Shown: positions 1-12,361, counted from the first letter of the stretch. The stretch: DNA of 64,000 nucleotides from Lunularia cruciata (GCA_948567375.1 OX419757.1:45446001-45510000); one strand, 5' to 3'. A program made the numbers and translations. Notes: generated by a model not told the origin, from the sequence alone.

Positions 1-1608
1 ACAATACAATCAATGCTTTCTAGGTTAAGCTACCTTCACTCCTTAAAATTGAATTAGCCTATCTATCTGATTCACAACATCAGCTACTTCCTTTGCTAGA
101 TGTCTATTGCTTCTTGAATTTTGATATCAGTATGCTTCTTCAATTGTTTTGCCAACTTATTTAGTTGTTCATTGGAGTATACCTTCATTTCCACTTCACA
201 GATTTTTGACTTCAACTCCAATATCTTAGTTTGGTAATCTGAGTCAGAATTGACTTCTAAAACTAGGTGATTGTCTGCTGCATTGCCTCTTCAATGATTG
301 TGAGGATCTACATCCTCTTCATTTCCAATGTGTCTTTGATAGATTTCAATTCTTACTGGACCTCCTATTGAACCTATACACAAAGAATATGTTCTCAATC
401 CTCCTACTCCTCAACCATCTTGGTCAATTCTATGATTCAATGCTCCACCCTGCCCTTGAGGGTTTGATGGGTGGTCTTTGCATGTGAGGCTTGAAATCAT
501 ACCACAGTCTTTTTGTCTTTCATCTTGGTGATTTCTTCATTTTGGGTGCACAAGTGCTCCTCTTGTGCCTTCTTGAAATCCATGAATTCTTGCTCTAGTT
601 GGTTGGTTCCTACTTTTAACATATTGATTTTGGCCTTTGCCAACCACAATTTAGTGTTGTGCTTTGTCCAGTGTTTGTTCTCATCCTTCTTCCATTGGTT
701 GCAAATAATGGACATACTCTTCCCTATCTTCTTCAACTTGGTGTCCTTAGCCTTGATTTCCTTTTCCAGCTTGTGGAATATCTATGTAATGACACTTGTG
801 GCCTGGTCCTTCAATGTTACCACTTCCTTACAAGCTTGAATTGTCTCCTCATGGGCTTGTGATAGTTGGCTTGTGATAGTTTGGGCCTCCGCATTGTCTC
901 TTTTTGTGTTATGTACATTTCAATGCAAGAAGTCCACCATGGTCTTTGGGTCATTCACTCTAGGTGAAGATCATGGTAGAATAAAAGAACATCGTCCATC
1001 ACTACAAGGGTAGGTCCCAACTTATGTATAATCTACCAAGATATTGGACTCTCTCTTGATGACAAGGTGACTCTTCTTCTTTGAGCACTGGTGGTGTTGG
1101 TGCCAAGGGTCTCTCTTCAACTTGTCAAACATCATCAATATCAGCCTAGGGTATAGTTTCTTCTTCTACTTTAGGAATAATTGGGATGCTCCTCCCTTCT
1201 AGCACCTCTTCAAAGTGGGATACTACTTCTCCCTCACATCACGCTCTCTCTTCTATAATTTCCTATATAGAGTCTTTATTCTTCATCTATAGCTCTTTTG
1301 CAAACAAGGGTGCTCCTTCACTTTTGGACTTGCCTTTCTCCTTCCTCATTAGCTTGTTTGTAAATGAGACCTTTTGATCTTGTAGTTGTAGGTCTCTTAT
1401 CTTCGGGTTGGCTTTGATCCCAGTGTCCCAAAGTTCCTACCTCTGCTTGGACTCCTATTGGCTCAAAGATTGACACATCCTTGCCATGCCTCCTCAATTG
1501 TGCAATCCTGATCTTTTCTTCTTGTGGTATCATAACTATTCCCTTGTTTGAAGGCCAAATGTCTCATGTTGCTCTATTCTTACTTCTTTAAAAAGGGCAG
1601 ATTTTATT
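1..1608 (-). pseudogene. ORF-bearing LTR-like element, subfamily C (copy C1), coding relic
   Basis: Minus-strand decayed coding sequence. Readable blocks begin with a Met at 1533 (MIPQEEKIRIAQLRRHGKD) and include a Lys/Glu/Gln-rich stretch at 736-497 that looks like coiled coil. Near 200-130 there is a C-terminal block with the words VYSNEQL and KKHTD. The same block (VYNNEQL, KGHTN) recurs on the plus strand at about 54380-54430 in copy C3, so this is a repeat-borne ORF and not a host gene. Many in-frame stops and frameshifts. No gag, protease, RT or integrase motif is visible. I do not recognise the protein. The left end runs out of the window. Confidence 0.55.
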
Positions 1609-3140
1609 GTGACAACCTAGTGTCAACATACTAATAGTATAATTGGTAAGAATAGGTCATTCCGACAAGGATAAGATTTGGAAATGGCTAGACATGAAGA
1701 GAAAGTGTCACATTGTTAGAATCATCTATTACTATATGTTTAACCTCTTGGTCAAGAACTATTTGTAGAAGAGTGTAGTGTCACCCATGGTGGCGCACTA
1801 TAGAAATGCTAAAAATCAAATCTCTTCCACAAAAGATATGTTCCAACTGGTGCTCCTAAAGGTGATGGTTCAATCTGTTTTGATGGTCAATGGACCAAAA
1901 GGTCTCTCCCTTGTAGTTACCTATGCTATGCATACTACAATGCTAGTAAGACCATTCTACCCTTCCTAAAAAGCATTCCCACCGCTATATTGCAAGTTTG
2001 TAACACATTAGAATTTTTGATATATTAATAATTTATGATACTCAAAGTCCTCTTAACCATTCAATGCATCACCATGAGCCTTCAAAACCCCCAAGGATCA
2101 AACACCACAATCAAGCCTGAATGCCTTCCCACATTCTAGCACTTGCATTCCTACTTTGAGTTCCTCACCAATAACGATCAAGCTATCACAACACCTACAC
2201 AAAATTGACATCAATACATCAAGGGTTGTGAAGGTCCTCAAGCAACTACCTCAAGAAAGAACCCAATTAATGCACACAAAGACATTCAAACTGAGCATAC
2301 ACAAAATTGGACAAAAAAGCATGATGTGGAATTCCAACACTAAACTTGGATTTTGTGAGGGTGAATCTCCCTATACCTTCCACTGCAAAAAGATGGAACA
2401 AATCCAATGGCCATATGCCATCAAGATCCCCTAATCCACTACTCCTACTGCCTAAATGTAAATGTAACTAACTTATCTTTGTAAATAATTGTGTGATTAC
2501 ATGACATGCATGTCCATACTCCTACTATACACTCTGTGTGACCTACTATTCTATATGACATTTGGGATAATAGTCCCAATAATTTATCTTCTTCAAAACT
2601 ATATCCAGTGTATAGTTGTGATCAAGCCAAAGATCTAGATAGATGATAAACATGAAGGTTTTACTAATAAGATATTTATACAGATATGTTTACTGAAAAA
2701 CAATGTTTACTAGTTTGAGCTACACTCACTCCTAAAGATGTGTATTTGCCTTTCTACCTAATTTGCAATATCCATGACTTCCATAGTCAAGGTGGCTAAC
2801 ACTTCTTGGAGTTTGGTGTTGTTGCTTCTTAAGTCCATTTGTCAATTTGTTCAATTGATTGTTCTAGTATGTTTTTGCCTCCAATGCATAGATTTTTTAC
2901 TTTAACTCTTTTATATTTGCTTAATAATTCTAAGTCAAAATCAACCTCTGAGCTTGGGTTACTGTTTTCTATACTTCTTCCATGATGATTGTGAGGATCC
3001 GCATCCTCTCTGCTTCTAGTGCATCTTTGATAAATTTCATCTCTATCTCAACTTCTTGTCACTTGGACATAAAGGATCTACTCCCGATTCTCATGTTCCA
3101 CGACCATCTTGATCAACTCTGCAAGGCTACGCTTGGCTCT
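1609..3140 (-). mobile_element. Subfamily C element copy C1': coding tail plus R/U5-like 3' end
   Basis: In the minus direction this runs from a coding tail (about 3140-2690, matching 450-1 of the window) through about 1.1 kb without ORF to a terminus ending GGTTGTCACA at 1609. Just before the end is a (G)GGAATGACC-type motif typical of plant LTR R/U5 regions. The same terminus, with one base changed, occurs at 49806, and the related A2 terminus is at 37862. The tail is cut at about 3140 by the P0 LTR. It is evidence that the coding region lies inside the LTR-like unit. Confidence 0.5.
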
Positions 3141-3650
3141 TCTATTGTAGTTTTGATGCGTTGTTTTGTCACAACATTTGTAATCTTGAAGCTAGTTTGC
3201 TTGGATGTTGGAGTGGTGTTGACAGTCATAATTATTTTGGTAGTTGCTCATAGACTACTTGGTGGTGGCAATATTTCATGTTAGGGCTATTGATCATATG
3301 GTGAGACCCACCATCATTGGCACTATTCACACCATCAAATGTGCCATCAAGGATGTTGTTAGGGTTGGAGATCTAGGTTGAGCAAGGGTATACTTTCAAA
3401 GTGCAACTCCAAAGAGCTCACTTCTTTGATGTTGAGCTTTTGAGTTTTTGGCTATGGTGGACAAAGGCCAACAAGCATCACATAGAGTCCCTTAGCTAGA
3501 GTGGATGTGGCTTGACTATAATCAATGCACAATTTGTAGTATATTGTTGAATGGAGGATCAAGTACAAATCTAATTTGACTTTGATTCAAATAGAAGAGT
3601 TGAACTAATTGCATCAAAGAAGTGAGTCAAGGGGATATAAGATGTAGGAT
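3141..3650 (+). mobile_element. P-type Ty3/gypsy copy P0, degraded 5' LTR
   Basis: Matches the body of the P-type LTRs at 38497-38930 and 32220-32650. Shared phrases include a TTGCTTGGATGTTGGAGT-like stretch and a GAGCTCACTTCTTTGATGTTGAG-like stretch. The first ~100 bases of the LTR are missing: it starts directly in subfamily C sequence. Termini are not clear, so both boundaries are approximate. Confidence 0.55.
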
Positions 3651-3714
3651 CTGAGAGCATTGGTGGTATCTCCAAGCTTGGTTGATTGTTGGTACATTTG
3701 ATCATGATCCTAGA

Positions 3715-4135
3715 TTTCCTTAAGAGTGATCATGTGCGGAAGCCCTATTCAAGTTGATGTAGATTTGGTAGTGAGGTAGATAATATGTGGAAGTGCCGGC
3801 CAAATTTGTGAGAATTAAGTCAATGTGAGATAATGGATGTTCAATTTGAGCCCAAGGAGGTGATTTCCTTGAGAGTGATCATGTGTAGAAGCCCTATTTG
3901 CTGGCCAAATTTATGAGAATTGAGTCAAATTTGAGATAATGGATATTCAATTTGAACCCTAGGAGGTAATTTCCTTGATAGTGATCATGTGCAAAAGCCT
4001 TATTCAAGTTGATGTAGATTTGGTAGTATGGTAGACAATGTATAGAAGTGATGGCCAAATTTATGAGAACTGAGTCAATTTGAGAGAGAGTGGATGTTTG
4101 ATTTGAGCACAAGGAGGTGAAATTATGGTTGATTT
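3715..4135 (+). repeat. Imperfect tandem repeat in P0 leader (3 units)
   Basis: Three units start at about 3715, 3864 and 3970 with a TTTCCTTgAGAGTGATCATGTG-like phrase and end with a GGCCAAATTTATGAGAAnTGAGTCAA-like phrase. Units are about 149, 106 and 155 bp; the middle one lacks about 45 bp. The array sits between the P0 LTR and its gag relic, in the untranslated leader. Confidence 0.75.
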
Positions 4136-6775
4136 GGTGCAAATTGAGAGTGAAGTGTAAAATTGGAGGTGGATTTGGGAACCCATCTCCTTAAATTAAA
4201 TATTTGGTGATCCCAATTCTCTCAATTTAGCCTCTCTGATAATAAGCAAAGGATTGGTGGTTAGCTAACTGTAGAGGAGGTGTGTTGGATTTGTAGAGGT
4301 TGCCTAAATTTGGAGGTCGAGTTGGTGAAAGTTGTCCAGAGTTGGAGGTTGTCCAAACTGCCCTAGCTAGTGCTTGAGTTGGTGAAAGTTGGCCAAATTT
4401 GAATTGGCAAGAAGAAAGGACTCATTTGGCATTTCAAGGCTTTGAGGGCTAGAAGAGTTAACAAGCCAGCTTGTTGGTGTGAGGCTAGCTAGTTTAGATG
4501 AGTTTTTGTACTTTGGTCATCATTTGGTAAAATCTACTCACTCCTTTAGATTATACAAAATAGTTCTAGAACCCTAGATCTATGGTACCTAGACTAGTAC
4601 CCTAGCCAAGTGGTCCACCTTCACTTGTTGTCCTAGTGACTAGTCTACTAATACATATACACCATGTAGCTTTGCCTAGGAGAGGCAATTTGATCCCATC
4701 CTTAGTGATCATGATAGCTTAGGAGTAGATAGACACTCCTATTATATATGATGCCAACTGGTGATACTGTCAATCTTATGTTAATTTATGAGATGGAGAG
4801 TTTTAGTTTACACTTCTTGTGATTGGACTTCCTCCAATCTCTACTTCTTGTTTGTGTACCATGTTTGTGTGAGATCCCTTGACTTTAGAGCATTAGTGCT
4901 TTGGTATATTCTTCATAGTGAAGCTAGAGTGATGACCAATCAAACTACTTATGTTTCTCTCCAATGAGATAGGAAGTGATGACCTATAGATTGTGAGAGT
5001 GCATGTTATGATAGCAAGTTATAGGTTTTGTTTTCCCTTAGTATATTTGTTGTAGTTATAGCTACATTAGTGAATGGTGTTTAGTTAATACTAGCACTTG
5101 GTGATGATATTTGGTGGGATACTTATGGTGATTCTGATTACAATTTGAGTTATATTTCCATGACAAAGTCATTTGGGGATTCCAAAGGAGATATCCCTAT
5201 ACTACTTAGTGGATTAAAACAAAGTGGCACTTAGTTTTAGCTGGCATCAAGGTCCCAATGAAAGAGGAGATTGACTTTGTATGGAGTTTGATACAAGAGT
5301 TGATTTAGTTGAGAGTGCACCTATTGTGTCCACACCATTGTTGTTGGATATGGACAAGATTTATGGGACCTCCAAGGGCACAAGTGCTACTCTAATATAA
5401 TGGGTACCATTGACTTGGATGAATTCATTTAAGAGTTTGATAGTTGACATGATCTACAACAAATGTGGAACATAACTTTGTTCACACCCTTCATGACAAG
5501 TAAAGGGTTGTTCTAGCACTTGGAAATTATGATGGTGGATGACTATCATGAGTTCAAGAGAGCTCAATTGGAAGAGATTGAGCTATGGAGGTAGTATTGG
5601 TCTCCACACTACATCTCTATCACTTCAAGCTTGGTTTTTAGGGTAGATCAATAATACCAATGAGTTCTAGCTATAATAATGGTGGTGTATCTAATAGAGG
5701 CACACTTGTTGGAGAAGGTGATACTTCAAGTGGAGATACTACTATAGGAGGTGGTGCAATACTAAGGTTTAACCCCATGGTGGAGTTCTTCTAATATCTG
5801 AGGTAGAATTTCCAAGGATTTGTATTTGGCTAAGTGCATTGAGCTCAATATGATAAAGGAAAGAGTGGTGACATCTAGATTTGGTAGAGAGACCTCATCA
5901 ACAATTGTTACTTCTTTAGAGTGCAACAGACTATATTGGTTTTTGAGGGCAAAGTGAACAACCCAGAACTTATGGAGCAATTGGAGTGCCTAGTGCAGCT
6001 AGACCTTTATCTTCATTTTTGGGGCAACATCAACAACTAGTGAGTGGTGGCGTTGCTTATTGGACTTATGGTGGACCTCACCACAAGAGAGAGTGCACTC
6101 AAGGTGATAAACATGATGCCTTTGGTGCATCACAACTAGCATAAAGATAGTGTGACCATCGCCATAGATTTGATCACACCAATGACCAATGCTTTGACCT
6201 TCATCCAAAGTTATGGAGTTGTGGGGCTGCTATGGTAGGTAGTAGAGGAGCTCTAGATCATGGAGGATGAGGTAGTGGTAGAGGACCCACACTTAGTAGG
6301 GACATAGTACTTGCAGTTGTTTCTGATATAGCCATGGCTACTCAGATTGAGCAATTGGAGAAGAGATTGGCAAGCATGACTATAGCTTAGAGGAGGTCAG
6401 ATTTGAGTGTTGAAGCTTCCATCTTGTATGTTGGTGATATAGACATCTTGGACTTTATATGTGGATAAGCACAAGTAGATGAATTTGTCACAATGACTAG
6501 GAGTGCAATATGTGCTCTAGAGCATAGAGGAGCATCAATGGAGTTGAAGCTATGTATGACTCCTCTAATCTTTCACACTCTATGAGACACTACATACAAC
6601 ATCCATGGCTCCTAGATATCCTAGTGTAGGTATGGTAGGTGGTGATGGAGTGCATGATGGACTAGATGCTAGTCAACTACTTGCTACTACATAGATTGAG
6701 TCTAGCATGATGTTGGGGATGGCTTAGTTGATTATGTTCTTTCCTTTGTTCTTAGCATATGGCATGTGAAAATGT
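4136..6775 (+). pseudogene. P-type Ty3/gypsy copy P0: leader and gag relic
   Basis: Leader at about 4510-5100 matches the P1 leader at 22460-23050. The gag relic follows. A degraded first zinc knuckle is readable at 6058-6096 (YWTYGGPHHKREC, where the P1 copy has Cys at the two Tyr positions), followed by a second knuckle region near 6145-6190. The relic stops at about 6775 in the region between zinc knuckles and protease. A copia relic abuts it there with no visible target duplication, so the junction is probably a deletion. Many stops; non-functional. Confidence 0.7.
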
Positions 6776-8499
6776 CTCCTCATAGTCTACTCTTGTAATT
6801 TGTGAATATCCTTTGGATACAAGTCTAGCCTTGTGCCTTGAGATGTTGCCCTTAACATCAAGCTTTGTTTTGTAAACCCACTTACATTTTATTGCTTTTC
6901 TCCCTTTGGCAATGTTGTCAACTTCCAAGTCTTATTCTGCTTCAATGACTTGAATTCTTCATCCATGGCTTTCACACACTCAATTGATTGTACTTCATCT
7001 TGGAAATGAACAAGATCTAAATCTACATCTCCTCCTTCAATCTTACGTATAAAAATGCGAGCATAAGATGTCTTAACATAATCCTACTCACCAAGTCTTT
7101 GTGTTGGTCTTCTCATTCTCCCACTTCTATGATTTCCTCCATCTTCAAGTAGTTGAAGTTGAGCTTATTTGCAAATCAAGCTCCTAATTGCCCTCACTTT
7201 CTTTTTGAAGTGCATAGATGCTAGTCTCACGTGTTGATTCTTCTCTAGCCTGCTTTGTAGACTCCTAAGAAACTCTCTATCAACTTCTATCTCATCAATG
7301 CTCATTCTAGCATTACCTTTCATTTCATCTCTCTCTTGAAGGTAATCTATGTTTAAGTTCAACACCTATAACCATCAATGATCAGGTTTCTCTTCCTTGA
7401 ACAGACATCCCTACTTTCACATATCTTGTTTTGTTTTAATCTCACAATTTGAAGGCTTTGGATTCTGAATTATATCTAAAAAATGACATCTCTTGTTCCT
7501 TTGGATCACATTTATTTGTCTGGCCCTTTGCTGTGTGCACAAAGATTGAGCAACCAAAAGTTTTCAAATGTGTGATGGTTGGTTTTGTTTCATACCAAAG
7601 CTTGTAAGGATTTTTCTCTAAAAGTCTACTCAAAACTCCATTCAAGACTAGTGCAGCATCTGCCACTACTTCTGCCTACAAATCTCTAGGCAGCTTGCTA
7701 GAAAACAACATGCTTCTTGTCACTTCAAACACGATTTTATGATCTCTCTTTGAGATACCATTTTATTCAAGAGAATAAGGTGCTATAATTTTATGGACTA
7801 ATCCAACACTGTGTACAAAAAGAGCAAATTTATTTTCAGGGTATTCACGTCCTCTATCAGATTGTAGTTTTTTGATCTTCACTCCACATTGCATTTGTAC
7901 ATATGTGTGAAATTGTTTGAACCAAGAGAGAATTTTTAACTTATCTTTTAAGAAAAAATACAAATCTGAAACCACTACTATCATTCTTAAAAAGGAGATA
8001 ATATCTTGATCCTCCTATTGAGCTAATACTCATAGGATCATAAATATCAATGTGAAAAAACTCTTCAACCTTGTATTTGCCTCTACTATTGCTAGATTTT
8101 GCAAGAGGTAATCTATGCTACTTTCTTAGAACATATCCATCATAGTAGAAAGACTTTGGACTACCAGGATCTTTTGGTTTCAAATAGAGATCCTCTACTA
8201 GTCCTTCTCTCTCCATCTTCCTAATGTAGGCAAGATTAAGATGAACAAGTCTTTGGTGTCAAAGTGAAATGTCTAAATTCTGATAGTATCTTTGCTTTTC
8301 TAGCTTCTCACTCTTCATTGCTTGCAATAAAGTTTGCTTGGAAAATGTTACCTATATTGGTAACTTTGATCTAAATTCTGTAGAGCTTTGAGTCACAAAC
8401 ACCATTAATCACACCACTACTCCATTTTTCTCCATGTAGAAGCACTTTTTGGTGTAGGTGGTTTGAATGCCTTTGTTCGCTGCTTTACCAATATTGAAC
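6776..8499 (-). pseudogene. Ty1/copia relic 1: integrase and start of reverse transcriptase
   Basis: Minus strand. Integrase words are readable at 8400-7440: a GAG-pre-integrase-like block, KKLQSDRGREY, and the C-terminal GCSIFVHTAKG / SESKAFKL region. The first RT block is at 7130-6780: WKLTTLPKGEKQ, then FTKQSLMLRATSQGTRLDLYPK, a decayed form of the copia pattern W-LP-G-K-I-KWVYK-K-G-RHKARLV-KGY. The rest of RT, RNase H and the 3' LTR are gone: the relic ends at about 6776. It is the downstream half of the element whose gag/protease lies at 9189-10400; solo LTR L separates the halves. Confidence 0.75.
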
Positions 8500-9188
8500 T
8501 ATAACACCCATTTGTGCATGTATGTGCTATTCTGATATTTAGTTTGGTATGATAGATATTTGAGAGATATTATTTATATAAAAATAAAATATGGTTCTAC
8601 ATTAATCATGATTAGCTAAATTTAGTCATAGCTAAGATAAAGGGGACCTTACTTTAGAGGAAGTGGAAGAGATGAGCACCACTATTTTGGATTCTATTGT
8701 GTTGACTTGTTAAGATGTCTAGATGTTTGGCTTTGAGGAAAGAGTTGAGAACTCTTGGACCCACAAGCCTTTTTGTTTTGGATTCTTTTATAGTCTAAGG
8801 ATAGCCCATATGAAGGAATCCTTGACTTAGTGGTTGGGTAAGGATAAAACCACATGCTTAGGAAAGTATTCCCATGAGCATGGATATTCCTTAAGCTTTT
8901 TGACTTTATTTGACTTTTAGCCTAGTAACTTGAGTTACTCCAGTAATTAGTAACTTTGGTGCATAACTATTTCACAAGTATATAAACTAGGTGTGAAGAG
9001 GTACTCATCATCCTTTCATTTGAAATTATCTCTCTCTCATTGAGTTCTCTAGTGAGCAATGTCTTGAGTATTGGAGTGTTAGCCTTGGAGGAGTATGATG
9101 GAGTTGGGGTTCTTTGCCTTCTTAGTCCATGGTGTGCTACCATAATAGCCATCAGAGGTTCATCTTGAGTGAAAGACATGCCGGCTCA
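8500..9188 (+). mobile_element. Solo LTR 'L', copy 1
   Basis: About 689 bp, starting TATAACACCC (TGTAACACCC in the second copy at 43471) and ending GACATGCCGGCTCA. It aligns over its whole length with the L copy at 43471-44597 once small LTR M is removed from the latter. It contains a TATA box, AAGTATATAAAC, at about 8979-8990. It splits copia relic 1, whose coding sequence resumes on both sides. I do not see a convincing target duplication at this copy (flanks TGAAC and CATCA). Confidence 0.8.
8979..8990 (+). promoter_or_regulatory. TATA box of solo LTR L (copy 1)
   Basis: AAGTATATAAAC followed by a pyrimidine-rich stretch (about 9018-9040). The same arrangement is kept in L copy 2 at about 44400-44413 (AAGTATATAAACAAG), which supports a real LTR promoter. 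Confidence 0.6.
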
Positions 9189-10400
9189 CATCACATGTTG
9201 CCTTCAACTCCCAAACATAGAGAACTCCTCTAATGACTCCTTCTTGTGTTCTTGTACCAAGCTTACAAGAAATCTAGAAGTCTCACACTCCAACTACGTA
9301 TCTTTTGATCATTAGCAACATACATGGGCTAGGTTCCTTCTTAAATCTTCTTGAAATCTTGGAACCACTCTCGTCTATTGATCATGTGCTCCAAAGCTAC
9401 TCCATCAACATACCAAACATCATTATCTAGATGTTTGTCAATACTTGTAGCAATGCTAGAGCTTGCAGCAAGGGCGACATTATGCATAGTTAGAGCATTG
9501 GCTTGACTTGTAAGGTTACTCTCTTTGTGGTGCTCTCTTCTTGGGAGGTTTTTCTCACCTCTGCATTCTCTTTCACATTGCTCCTTCTTTCTATATTTGT
9601 TATAGCTTGTTCTCTTCTTAAGTTATAAAACATTGGTCTTTTTCTGAGTCCCGCCATTGTAGCTATATCTAATGCTTCTTCTATTGGCAGCAAGAAAGGC
9701 TCTCTCCTTGAACTCTCTTCTTTTTCCTCTCCACATTTAATCAAGGTTTGTTCCTTGAGCAGACTTGCAATGAGTCTCTCAATGTTTTGTTTCTCTTTAG
9801 GTACATTATCCCATATGACTATTATATGGTGATAAGCCTATGAGAAACTACTAATAATCTTTGTGATGTTTGAAGAATAGTATATTCTTATACCAAGGTT
9901 ATTTAACTAACTATCAAGAGTTTCTACTTGGCTAATAAACCCGTATCTGTTTTCCTGGTTTCATCTGCAACTCAAAGAATCTTTTTTGGAGACCATGTTT
10001 GTTCTTTGAAGCACATTGCTCATATAATGTAATCAATCTACTCTACATCTGTTTTGTAGTTTTACAATTGGTCAATCTCTATAAATACTTCTCTTCTATG
10101 GTTGCAAAGATGTACATTTCTACAACATCATTCATGGTTTGCCAAGCGGTCCCTTTCCCATTTGCTATAGCTTCTTTTATAGTCTCTGTCCCTGTAAGTC
10201 TTTTTGACTTGAAGACAATCATCATTTTGAATTTCCAAATCAAGAAATAGACTAATATGTGCTATATTTATCACATTGTTATTTGTTTCCATTATGTCCC
10301 AATCTACTCTCATATCTAAAAATCTCTTCCAGTCTCTCAGTCTCTCTAAAAATCTACGAATAAATTAATCTTCATCACCCTTGATGCGTTGTGAAACATG
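9189..10400 (-). pseudogene. Ty1/copia relic 1: gag and protease part
   Basis: Minus strand. At about 9930-9490 it reads through a copia gag (UBN2-type) block with WDNVPKEKQNIERLIASLLK, then a basic Glu/Arg-rich stretch (about 9744-9500). At about 9420-9330 the aspartic-protease region reads VWYVDGVALEHMINRREWF, where an intact copia has a D-S-G-A catalytic motif; the relic has DGVA. At 9188 the reading is broken by solo LTR L and resumes at 8499. An upstream gag block extends to about 10350. Stops and frameshifts throughout. Confidence 0.7.
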
Positions 10401-10528
10401 TGGATACAATCTATTGAAATTATCATAAATATTGATGCAAATTTGTATAGCATTTACAACATTTATAAAACCTTTCTGTAGTCTACTTCTTACCGCAAAT
10501 CTAGTTGCATGAACTAAGGAATTGAACC

Positions 10529-10562
10529 TTAGACCTCACATACTAGCGTATGTGAGGTCTAA
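10529..10562. repeat. Perfect 15-bp inverted repeat, 4-nt loop
   Basis: Arms TTAGACCTCACATAC (10529-10543) and GTATGTGAGGTCTAA (10548-10562) are exact reverse complements around TAGC. It lies at the edge of the copia relic and the low-copy island. Its exactness stands out among heavily mutated neighbours. Confidence 0.9.
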
Positions 10563-10620
10563 GCTAATGAAAATCTTCATCATGTTGCCTTGCTTCTCCA
10601 AATTGCTATGCATATGTCCC

Positions 10621-10683
10621 ATTACTCAAGCGACTTGACTATATCATCTCTATTACTCAAGCGAACTTGACTATATCATCTCT
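10621..10683 (+). repeat. Tandem duplication, ~31-bp unit (2 copies)
   Basis: ATTACTCAAGCG(A)ACTTGACTATATCATCTCT occurs at 10621-10651 and again at 10652-10683; the second copy has one extra A. Confidence 0.9.
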
Positions 10684-11697
10684 TTGTGGAACGAACACAT
10701 TCTATTTGAAAGTTAAAACCTAAATACTTTAACATTAATTAACTTTGCAGCATGGATGCTAGGTTCTATGTACAAACCCTTACAACTATACTTAATAGTA
10801 GTATAAGTCATATTATATCAATGTCACATGTACTACCAACTGATATGTATTTGGAACACGTTGCAATTTATGCTAGCCTGTTGCCCAAGCCAAATCTCAC
10901 ATTCAGACACCATGGCACAAATATTTCAGGACAGTTAAGTCCAGGACTTACTTAATCTGAACACGAATCAGACGGATAGACGAAGTTCAGGGAGCCTCAG
11001 TTTTCCCTGTGCGTTAGTAGGGTCAATCGTTCATCGTGTCATACTTGTTCCATACTCTTACACTTGCATGAATGTTGAACTACTTCCCATTTTGCACCAA
11101 ACGTCTTCACTAACCGTGCCGTGAACGGTCGTGAATGTCGCGGCAATGGGGGTTACGTACATCGATCCCTGAACTTCGACAGGCGGGAATATTTCAACGA
11201 AACAGTTAGCGCTGCAGTACATTCACACTGTTATTAAAGTTCACTTCTAACGTGGTGCACATGTTCAGATCGAACGCCTGGACAATGAAATCAAAACATT
11301 CATCAACCTTTTATCTTGGATTGGACCTGTTAAAGTAACATAGGCTTCCATGTATAACTGTATTAAGTAAGTGGGCTGGGATGGGCACACAGTTTCTCCT
11401 CAAAAGTAGGGACAAAATACGGCCTTCCTTCGTGGTGCTCAAAGATTCCTCTGCTCCCCATGTTGTTGATTACCTACATTACCCGCTGAGTTACAAATTA
11501 TTGTCAACTTCACACGCTTCAACAGTTCGTGTCCTTAAGCTAAAGAGCTTGTGCTAGCTTACTGATCATCTAGTACTCACATGGTCCATGGTTGTCACCA
11601 TTCGATCGGCAGTTTGTGAATCTCGTCCTCCCAGTTCAATCTTAACAGCTGTGTGATTTTTTTAGCGAGCCTTTCGATGATAGGTGCACAATCGGTA
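10684..11697. other. Low-copy island 1, no gene recognised
   Basis: Base composition here is more balanced than in the flanking retroelements, CpG is present, and no retroelement motif is visible. An ORF at 10752-10955 shows no recognisable pattern. I infer old host sequence upstream of the plantacyanin relic. Confidence 0.4.
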
Positions 11698-12361
11698 GCT
11701 GGAGAAGCCGGGGAAGAAGCAGTGCAATCAACTTGGCGGTGCTGTGCGTGTGTTGGTTTCGCCGAATGCGCCACGGCAGCAACAGTTGGAGGAATCAGTG
11801 GCTGGACTCTTGATTACTACTAACCAAACTTAGGCATCAGTTGCCAGAGTCAACCCATGGATTCTGCGAGTAAGTGCAGCTCCTATTGATTCTGCGAGTA
11901 AGTGCAGCTCCTATTGATTCTTGCGATTCTCTCGTAGTTACAAACTCTTCACAATATGAATTGTACTCGCGCAGTCTTTATCAATGAATGATGTGATGAA
12001 CTTAAGAACACCCTTGAACTACCACAATCGATTGGCTTTGAAAATTCATATACATCACGAGAATGATGGACATGAACAAATTTGATGATCTCATCCTGCC
12101 GGTTGAGATTGCTATCTATATCTGAACGAAAAAATGTACTCATCTCGCGACCTTCATCTTTGTTCCTGCACTATTCCGGGGTAAACAGTGTTGTCCGAGT
12201 GAGCAAGACTGTCAACGATGCTTTGCCCGCTCTCTGGGCTAAGTACACATCCGGCAAGGGTTACGTCAAGTTCACCAAGAAGGCAAATTTGCTACCTTAT
12301 CTGTCGAGTTGGCAGGCACTGCGCTAGCGGAATGAAGTTTGCCATGAATGTACGCAAATAA
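11698..12361 (+). pseudogene. Plantacyanin (basic blue copper protein) pseudogene, two exons
   Basis: Exon 1 relic 11698-11820: a signal-peptide-like stretch (SAINLAVLCV) then, after a +1 shift near 11750, FAECATAAT and VGGISGWTLDYY, the typical start of a mature plantacyanin, ending at a TAA at 11821. Exon 2 relic from about 12163: FLHYSGVNSVVRVSK, WAKYTSGKGYVKFTKK, then a one-base shift near 12290, then YLICRVGRHCASGMK and a stop at 12359-12361. The Cys and second His copper ligands and the axial Met (codon 12332) are kept. The first His ligand is Asn (12184) and the first disulphide Cys is Leu (12223). Two frameshifts, the loss of exon 1 sequence after GWTLDYY and the missing ligand make it non-functional. 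It has the same orientation as the intact gene at 58157. Confidence 0.82.
11860..11917 (+). repeat. Tandem duplication, 29-bp unit (2 copies)
   Basis: A unit starting GATTCTGCGAGTAAGTGCAG occurs at 11860-11888 and is repeated exactly at 11889-11917, with a third partial start (GATTCTTGCG) after it. It falls where the intron of the plantacyanin relic would be. Confidence 0.9.

Noticed and set aside
8500-9188. Target duplication for L copy 1
   Set aside because: Flanks TGAAC and CATCA do not match; only copy 2 has a supportable duplication.
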